Shown here: piece by piece, positions 7,301 to 10,814 of the stretch
How the letters are laid out: each line of letters begins with the position of its first letter
How positions within the stretch are numbered: position 1 is the first letter of the stretch
From: Deltaproteobacteria bacterium
GTDB lineage: Bacteria > Desulfobacterota > JADFXK01
NCBI GenBank assembly: GCA_015233285.1
Contig: JADFYA010000095.1
Location: forward strand, 1-10,814
Direction: 5' to 3'
DNA: 10,814 nucleotides
The notes under the pieces: generated by a model
The model's database searches: none
What the model saw: only the letters and a program-made list of their open reading frames with translations
What the model was told of the DNA's origin: nothing
Program-made: the position numbers and the translations under genes

Positions 7301-7909
7301 ACCGAGTATGAAACAGTCCAGGAAAGGCTTGATTTCGTCACTGCCCAGCGGGAAGATTTGTTGACCTCCATGGATGATCTGAGTGCCGCCATCAAGAAGA
7401 TCAACAAGACGACCAAGGAGCGTTTCCTGGCCATGCTGGATGAGATTAACAAAAAGATGCAAATTGTCTTTCCGGCCATGTTTAACGGCGGGCGGGCGGA
7501 ATTGAAGTTGACCGATGAAAACGATCCCTTGGAGTCCGGTGTGGAGATCATCGCCCAACCGCCGGGAAAAAGGATTTCCACCCTGCGTCTCCTTTCCGGC
7601 GGGGAGAAGGCCTTGACCGCCTTGTCTCTGTTATTTTCCATTCACCTTATTAAACCCAGCCCTTTTTGTTTGTTTGATGAAATCGACTCGCCATTGGATG
7701 ACGCCAATGTGGACCGATTTAACAAGTTATTAAAATCAATAAGCAAAAGCTCACAGATTATCCTGATCACCCATAATAAGAAAAACATGGAAATTGCCGA
7801 TCAACTCCACGGGGTGACCATGGAAAAGCCGGGCATATCCAAGATGGTCTCGGTTCGGCTGCGAGACCTGGATGAGCGGATGGCCAGGCAAGCCCGCCCA
7901 GGTCTATGA
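4301..7909 (+). CDS. smc: Chromosome condensation/segregation ATPase SMC
   Basis: 1202 residues, close to the usual bacterial SMC length (about 1190). SMC dimerises at its hinge and, with ScpA and ScpB, forms the condensin ring that organises and segregates replicated DNA. Visible parts in order: N-terminal head with Walker A GPNGCGKSN (from Gly31), Q-loop GEQSPKQLRG (Gln51) and the VEEAAGITKYK segment; first coiled coil to about residue 500; hinge about 505-670, ending in VTLDGDIIS...LSGG; return coiled coil to about 1020; C-terminal head with signature LSGGEKALTALSLL (from 1098), Walker B FCLFDEID (Asp1126, Glu1127), D-loop SPLDDANV and the switch His in ILITHNK. The start at 4301 is chosen from the conserved MKVKRLEISGFKSF beginning, although only a weak purine-rich ribosome site precedes it. 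Walker B has LFDEIDS where many SMCs read VLDEVDA, a conservative change. It is apparently monocistronic; scpA and scpB are not adjacent. Confidence 0.97.
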   Translation: MKVKRLEISGFKSFSEKTVITLGEGINAIVGPNGCGKSNILDALRWVMGEQSPKQLRGKSMEDVISCGGGDRKSPGLAEVTLVLENDGQRCPPEYAAYSEVEITRRLFRSGESEYRINRAITRLKDIISLFMDTGVGAKAYSVIEQGQIGAIIESRPEDRRVIVEEAAGITKYKVRKHEAELKLDQARQNLVRVEDVLSEVRKQAASLKKQAQKAERYRSLRKDRTGLEMALAGRRRLDIAEQLRQAEVELAIIRDADLELRSNITAVGARVEQQRLLAAERAEELKDRTDDLGVKKGKIREFENEVKFAVRESERLAKQLVQAQEEVAGLTVKMDQSDELIVLSQQKIDRFQLDIRDLEEDLTREDAALEISRSQINELDEMVQVRKSDLIDLMTRQSSIKNELTNAGKRVHELQWRQKTGETDRLELAERIGRTEEELAGAGEALMQAAEEISVLDRQMEEDRSRLVELRQERNQAQARRNALDVECSQVSSKLQVLNDLNNKFEWYQTGVKAVMQARAAGRLEADNILGLVAEYIEVAPEYEKAVSAVLGETLQSVIVTDQNAGVSAIEYLKKQASGRSVFIPLADIRNPDQGTMDQGSQPEAGLPLAQQVSLKNGFHNLVGHLFHGVKVVENLTQGLAAWRRNGQAQTIVTLDGDIISAAGILSGGRGELPSDKLLAKKREMQDLTVRLIDLERDKKQVANLAEELEKLVQDGDQLLRERELTRRELEQNKAEAEKQVLIKEKEIRFARERLEIIELEGVRFSEEIAELGTKIERLEGKLAQTQEEHQLINEELDQLAGDLHEHRAEFDRVKEQLMQRRLRQSAMQAELKGLFRDLDRTRSEKKELARRLDRALSQAQDGREELSRLAARKQEVDTSLNLLYGEVEELTEETAALREALGSLNEELAEDEQALKGMEGEHRKKEEQIQSDHLQVSELKLKLDHLDQLVNEKYGSPLSRTPDETDVWAGLSEGEIKARIEDLITQLEGIGQVNLMAITEYETVQERLDFVTAQREDLLTSMDDLSAAIKKINKTTKERFLAMLDEINKKMQIVFPAMFNGGRAELKLTDENDPLESGVEIIAQPPGKRISTLRLLSGGEKALTALSLLFSIHLIKPSPFCLFDEIDSPLDDANVDRFNKLLKSISKSSQIILITHNKKNMEIADQLHGVTMEKPGISKMVSVRLRDLDERMARQARPGL

Positions 7910-8140
7910 AGAATAATTCACGACTGACCCGGCCTTCTGAGAACCAGCCCAGGAATTCCTCGTTAATAAGTAAATAAATATTTTTCAAGGACGCGAAAAT
8001 GGTGTATATACAAACTGGGGATAAAGGCCGCGGCCTCGAGCCGACTTCGATCTAACCATGAATGCCCCAGCCGGGTTGTTTTTTATAGCCAGGCGCTTGA
8101 ATATCCCGTAATATCGACCAATAGTGGAGGTCCTGGAAGC

Positions 8141-8524
8141 ATGGGGCAGAAGGTTTTGATCATCGATGATGAAAGGCACATTCGGTCTTTATTGGAACAG
8201 ACCTTGGAGGATCTGGAGGATGACTATGGCGTAGAGGTTTTAACCGCCTCCGACGGGGAGGAGGGCCTGGCTCTGATTAGAGCGGAAAACCCCCAGGTCG
8301 TTTTTCTTGACGTCATGATGCCTGGAATGAATGGCTATGAGGTCTGCCGATGTGTCAGTCACGACTTGGGCCTTAACGGGATAAACATCATTTTGCTCAC
8401 CGCCAAGGGACAAGAAATAGACCGCAAACAGGGGATAGAGATGGGCGCGTTAAGATACATGACCAAACCTTTTGATCCTGATGAAATCTTGAGCCTGGCC
8501 AAGGAACTGCTAAGGCTGTCCTAG
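8141..8524 (+). CDS. Single-domain CheY-like response regulator
   Basis: 127 residues forming one receiver (REC) domain with no output domain. All phosphorylation residues are present: acidic pair Asp9-Asp10 (LIIDDE), phospho-acceptor Asp57 (VFLDVMMPGMNG), Thr87 (LLTAKG) and Lys109 (MTKPFDPDE). Such proteins accept phosphate from a histidine kinase and act by protein contact or pass the phosphate along a relay. The start is supported by GGAGG at 8126-8130. The gene lies 231 bp after smc and 85 bp before a second receiver protein on the same strand, so the two may act in one relay. It lacks the neighbours expected of a true chemotaxis CheY, so I assign no symbol. The 231-bp gap to smc contains no clear terminator; it has the palindromes AGGAATTCCT (7951-7960) and GGCCGCGGCC (8026-8035), neither followed by a T run. 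Confidence 0.93.
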   Translation: MGQKVLIIDDERHIRSLLEQTLEDLEDDYGVEVLTASDGEEGLALIRAENPQVVFLDVMMPGMNGYEVCRCVSHDLGLNGINIILLTAKGQEIDRKQGIEMGALRYMTKPFDPDEILSLAKELLRLS

Positions 8525-8548
8525 ACCTGGAGTGTTCGACCCAAAAAC

Positions 8549-8582
8549 AAAAATAGAGACAACGCACAGAGAAAAATAGAGA
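8549..8582 (+). repeat. 11-bp direct repeat between the two signalling genes
   Basis: AAAAATAGAGA occurs at 8549-8559 and again, unchanged, at 8572-8582. The start-to-start distance is 23 bp, about two DNA helical turns, which would place two bound protein subunits on the same face. It lies 28-61 bp before the next start codon. It could be a binding site for a transcription regulator or a simple duplication. Confidence 0.5.
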
Positions 8583-8596
8583 TTGTTGCGTTTTTT
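8561..8596 (+). terminator. Weak terminator- or attenuator-like hairpin
   Basis: AACGCA (8561-8566) pairs perfectly with TGCGTT (8587-8592) across a 20-base loop, and the T run extends from 8591 to 8596. It begins 37 bases after the stop of the receiver gene and ends 2 bases before the GAGG ribosome site of the next gene. It might limit readthrough into that gene. The stem is short and the loop large, so efficiency would be low. Confidence 0.35.
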
Positions 8597-8609
8597 ATGA
8601 GGTAATGGA

Positions 8610-10436
8610 ATGCCCACCGACCTGCCCTGCGACTTGATCAATGTCCTTCTGGTTGAAGACAATCCTAACGATCGGGTGGCTTTTTCTCGAGCCTTAAGGA
8701 AAAGTCAAACACCTTATCAGGTTACTGAGGTAGGCAACCCGGAAGAGGCCTTGGCCGTATTGGATTCAAACCGCGAGTCATTCGATATCGCCGTGATAGA
8801 TTATTATCTGCCGGTCTTGGATGGACTTCAACTATTTAAAATAATCAGAGATCGTGGATATAAATTTCCGGTGGTGCTGCAAACCGGGGCCGGTTCGGAA
8901 AAGCTGGCGGTGATTGCCCTTAAGTCCGGAGTCAACAATTATCTGATCAAGGACGATGACGGAGGCTATTCGGGACTCCTGCCGCTGGTTTTGACCAACG
9001 AAGTGCGCCGGCACAGAGAAATGCTGTCCAAGTTGTGGGCGGAAGAGGCGCTTGAGGAAAGCGAAACCCGCTATCGGTTTCTCCTGGATACCATTCCTGA
9101 TCCTCTGGTCGTGTATGATCCCGCGGGGAGAATCACCTTCGCCAATGAAGCTTTCTTAATAACTTATGGTTGGTCCAAAGAAGATCTGTTGAGCGGTCCG
9201 GTGCCTTTTGTTCCCGAAGATGAAGACGGTAAAACGAAAGATGCCTGGGTGCGGCTGTTGTCCGGTGAAAAGGTTTGTTTCGAAACCAAAAGATTCACCA
9301 AGGATGGGCGGTTGTTGGATGTTCAGGTCAATACCAGCATCCTGCGCGACCTGCAAGGCCGGCACACCGCTAGCGTAGTGATTCATAGGGAAATTACCAG
9401 ACTAAAACAGACTGAAGAAGCGTTACGGGTGAGCGAAGAAATGCACCGGGCCGTGATGGACGGTTCACCGGACCCGATTATCGTGTATGACATTGAAGGG
9501 AAAGTAGTATATTTCAATGCTGCTTTTAGCCGTGTTTTTGGCTGGGCCTTGGAGGAATGCCGAGGTGAGAAGATGAATGATTTCGTACCCGAAGACAGTT
9601 GGCCCGTGACCAGACAGTTGTTGGCCAAGGTGCTGGCCGGCGAAAGCTTCTCTGGGATTGAAACTCGCCGGTACACCAGGAATGGCGCGGTCATCTTTGT
9701 TTCTTTGAGTGGGTCAATGTATCGGGACAGGGAAAACAAACCGGCCGGGACGGTAGCGATTTTTCAGGATATTACTGCGCGGAAGTTAATTGAGAAGGCT
9801 TTACTGGAAAACGAGGAGCAGTTTCGATATCTGGCCGAGCTATCGCCTTTTCCCATTTCGATTATTGAAGCCAACGGCAATTACTCGTACGTGAATCAAA
9901 AGTTTGTCGATATTTTCGGGTATACCCTTGACGATATTCCAAATGGCCGAGAGTTTTTTCGATTGGCCTTCCCCGGCCCGGAATATCGGGACGAAATAAT
10001 TTCTGTCTGGTTTAAAGATTTGCGGGAAGCCGTGATCGGCGAAGTCCGTCCCCGTGAATATATAACCAGGTGTCAGGATGGCAATTTTCGGAATATTGTT
10101 TACCGCCCAGTGACCATTAGGGGGGGCAAGCAATTCATTACCTATGAGGACATCACCGCCAGAAGGGAAGAAGAAAAAGGGCGCGACGACTTGATCGCAG
10201 AATTGCAGACGGCTTTGGCCGAGGTGAGGACTTTGAGCGGGTTGCTGCCTATTTGTGCCTCTTGTAAAAAGATCAGAGACGACCAGGGGTATTGGACTCA
10301 AATCGAGACCTATATTAGGGCTCATTCTCAAGCCGACTTCACGCATGGTATTTGTCCGGACTGCGCCAGACGGCTGTATCCGGAACTGGACTGGGATCAG
10401 GGGAAGACAAAAGATCATACGTCTGCCCCAGTTTGA
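8610..10436 (+). CDS. Receiver protein with three PAS domains and a C-terminal Cys4 tail
   Basis: 608 residues, no membrane segment, so a cytoplasmic signalling protein. The REC domain (about 10-135) keeps Glu16-Asp17, phospho-acceptor Asp64 (VIDYYLPVLDG), Thr92 and Lys114. Three PAS/S-box domains follow at about 152-265, 276-396 and 400-518, each starting with an E-x-x-(Y/H/F)-R-like helix and ending in a D/E-I-T motif. After a helical linker comes a conserved-looking tail (544-592): LLPICASCKKIRDDQGYW, then HGICPDCARRLYPEL, giving Cys549, Cys552, Cys582 and Cys585, a likely zinc-ribbon-like metal site. I recall this tail on many PAS or receiver proteins of Desulfobacterota; its function is unknown to me. 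There is no H-box, HATPase, GGDEF, EAL or DNA-binding domain, so it is neither a kinase nor a classical transcription regulator. GAGG at 8599-8602 with 7-base spacing supports the start; an ATG 5 bases earlier is out of frame. It may receive phosphate from the same kinase as the upstream CheY-like protein. Confidence 0.93.
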   Translation: MPTDLPCDLINVLLVEDNPNDRVAFSRALRKSQTPYQVTEVGNPEEALAVLDSNRESFDIAVIDYYLPVLDGLQLFKIIRDRGYKFPVVLQTGAGSEKLAVIALKSGVNNYLIKDDDGGYSGLLPLVLTNEVRRHREMLSKLWAEEALEESETRYRFLLDTIPDPLVVYDPAGRITFANEAFLITYGWSKEDLLSGPVPFVPEDEDGKTKDAWVRLLSGEKVCFETKRFTKDGRLLDVQVNTSILRDLQGRHTASVVIHREITRLKQTEEALRVSEEMHRAVMDGSPDPIIVYDIEGKVVYFNAAFSRVFGWALEECRGEKMNDFVPEDSWPVTRQLLAKVLAGESFSGIETRRYTRNGAVIFVSLSGSMYRDRENKPAGTVAIFQDITARKLIEKALLENEEQFRYLAELSPFPISIIEANGNYSYVNQKFVDIFGYTLDDIPNGREFFRLAFPGPEYRDEIISVWFKDLREAVIGEVRPREYITRCQDGNFRNIVYRPVTIRGGKQFITYEDITARREEEKGRDDLIAELQTALAEVRTLSGLLPICASCKKIRDDQGYWTQIETYIRAHSQADFTHGICPDCARRLYPELDWDQGKTKDHTSAPV

Positions 10437-10443
10437 CAACTGG
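10428..10443 (+). repeat. Small hairpin across the stop codon of the PAS gene
   Basis: CCAGTT (10428-10433) and AACTGG (10438-10443) form a perfect 6-bp stem with the loop TGAC, which contains the TGA stop. No T run follows, so it is not a classical terminator. It leads directly into the GGTTGCTCG repeat. Confidence 0.4.
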
Positions 10444-10540
10444 TTGCTCGTTGCTCGTTACATGTTGCCGGTTTACCGTTTACAAGCAACTGGACTTTTT
10501 CAATTTAGAATTTGTATAATACTACAAGCACCGAGCAACC
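10442..10540. repeat. Inverted pair of GGTTGCTCG-type 16-mers (REP-like)
   Basis: GGTTGCTCGTTGCTCG at 10442-10457 is matched on the opposite strand by GGTTGCTCGGTGCTTG (10540-10525), 14 of 16 identical. A shorter related copy, CCAGTTGCTTG, reads on the minus strand from 10493. The arrangement of two outward-facing copies about 100 bp apart, with a related piece between, resembles REP/BIME-type intergenic elements. I cannot confirm it recurs elsewhere in the genome. Confidence 0.5.
10491..10520 (+). promoter_or_regulatory. Weak sigma70-like promoter candidate
   Basis: TGGACT (10491-10496, 4 of 6 to -35) and a perfect TATAAT (10515-10520) are 18 bp apart. It lies inside the inverted repeat pair and points to the right. 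No gene on the plus strand follows inside the window, so it could drive a small RNA or a gene outside the window, or be a chance match. Confidence 0.25.
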
Positions 10541-10613
10541 CGCAACCCAATGTCATTGACTTAAGGTGCAAGGTCATCGGATCCTATTCTAATAAATAGT
10601 CTATTCCGATTAA

Positions 10614-10657
10614 GCCCTGAAAGGGCGCTCTAGGTTAGCCCAGGGCAACGCCCTGGG
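10614..10657. repeat. Double-hairpin intergenic element
   Basis: Two hairpins stand 12 bp apart: GCCCT-GAA-AGGGC (10614-10626) and CCCAGGGC-AAC-GCCCTGGG (10639-10657, eight G-C-rich pairs). Both arms share the GCCCT core. I recall very similar CCTGAAAGGG...CCCAGGGCAACGCCCTGGG sequences between genes in many unrelated environmental bacterial genomes, where they are often mis-called as the ends of short proteins. No T run follows on either strand, so it is not a standard terminator. It may be a mobile REP-like element or a structured RNA. Confidence 0.6.
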
Positions 10658-10814
10658 TAGGGGCGGCGACTATACAAAATACCATGTAATACCCACATAA
10701 AATCGCCAGCAATTCCGTACTCAGCCGTAGCCGGATATCCCATTCAAAGGAAATGACTTTGGGGGCCGTCCGACCTCCTGACCATTCTGCTGACACGTAA
10801 TCTGCCGTATTTCC
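10635..10814 (-). CDS. Weak partial open frame entering from the right edge
   Basis: The minus strand is open for 59 codons from the edge to a TAA at 10637-10635, containing WSGGRTAPKVISFEWD and ending APTQGVALG. I do not recognise it. The last residues are encoded by the double-hairpin element, whose arms commonly read as QGVALG, so at least the end is probably not original coding sequence. It may be the 3' part of a gene truncated or extended by the repeat, or simply a chance open frame. Confidence 0.2.
   Translation of the reverse strand, partial: GNTADYVSAEWSGGRTAPKVISFEWDIRLRLSTELLAILCGYYMVFCIVAAPTQGVALG

Larger units (their letters stand above)
10437..10814. other. Right-edge region without a confident gene, rich in hairpin repeats
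   Basis: 378 bp follow the PAS gene. They contain an inverted pair of 16-mers (10442-10540), a promoter-like TATAAT (10491-10520), a double hairpin (10614-10657) and a weak minus-strand open frame that ends inside that hairpin (10635-10814). The rest, 10541-10613, shows nothing I can name. The density of inverted repeats marks this as an intergenic repeat region and not a decayed gene, although a REP- or MITE-like insertion is possible. Confidence 0.5.

Noticed and set aside
7951..7960. AGGAATTCCT palindrome as an operator or terminator
   Set aside because: It is short, has no loop or T tract and no promoter beside it; chance is the simplest explanation.
8026..8035. GGCCGCGGCC palindrome as a terminator for smc
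   Set aside because: It is a 10-bp self-complementary site with no loop and no T run after it on either strand.
7985..8179. 64-codon minus-strand open frame overlapping the start of the CheY-like gene
   Set aside because: It overlaps the well-supported receiver gene and the preceding spacer, with no ribosome site or recognisable product.

Overview
The window looks like a chromosomal segment of an uncultured or little-studied Gram-negative bacterium, most likely Desulfobacterota (the former Deltaproteobacteria). This is an inference. It rests on a REC/PAS protein ending in a four-cysteine tail of a kind I associate with those genomes, on proteobacterial-type gene sequences, and on intergenic hairpin repeats typical of environmental anaerobe genomes. 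I see no phage, plasmid, CRISPR, rRNA or tRNA signature.

Left part (1-3716, minus strand). The first 39 codons of a gene running off the left edge resemble the N-terminus of DUF2284 metal-binding proteins. Upstream of it, on the same strand, lies a 1169-residue exported protein. It has a phenylalanine-rich signal peptide, about 250 residues of Lys/Pro/Ala repeats, a FimV-like LysM domain, a long Pro/Ala/Ser/Thr linker, a second LysM domain, three 31-residue tandem repeats and a C-terminal domain of about 350 residues that I do not recognise. It is probably a peptidoglycan-binding envelope protein whose flexible arms span the periplasm.

Divergent spacer (3717-4300). This 584-bp region separates the minus-strand LysM gene from the plus-strand smc gene. 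It holds a 17-bp palindrome overlapping a TATAAT on the minus strand, a plausible sigma70 promoter reading toward smc, and a foldable segment just before the smc start.

Middle (4301-7909). A complete condensin subunit gene, smc (1202 aa), has intact ATPase motifs and hinge. It acts in chromosome organisation and segregation. Its partners ScpA and ScpB are not in the window.

Right part (8141-10436, plus strand). Two signalling genes follow: a stand-alone CheY-like receiver (127 aa), and 85 bp later a 608-aa protein with an N-terminal receiver, three PAS domains and a C-terminal Cys4 tail, but no kinase, cyclase or DNA-binding domain. They are likely parts of a phosphorelay whose kinase lies elsewhere. 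An 11-bp direct repeat and a terminator-like hairpin sit between them.

Right edge (10437-10814). This stretch has no confident gene. It carries an inverted pair of GGTTGCTCG-type repeats, and a double hairpin that overlaps the 3' end of a weak open frame entering from the right edge. The best candidates for undescribed biology are the multi-repeat LysM envelope protein with its unrecognised C-terminal domain, the Cys4 tail as a possible output module, and the intergenic hairpin elements.
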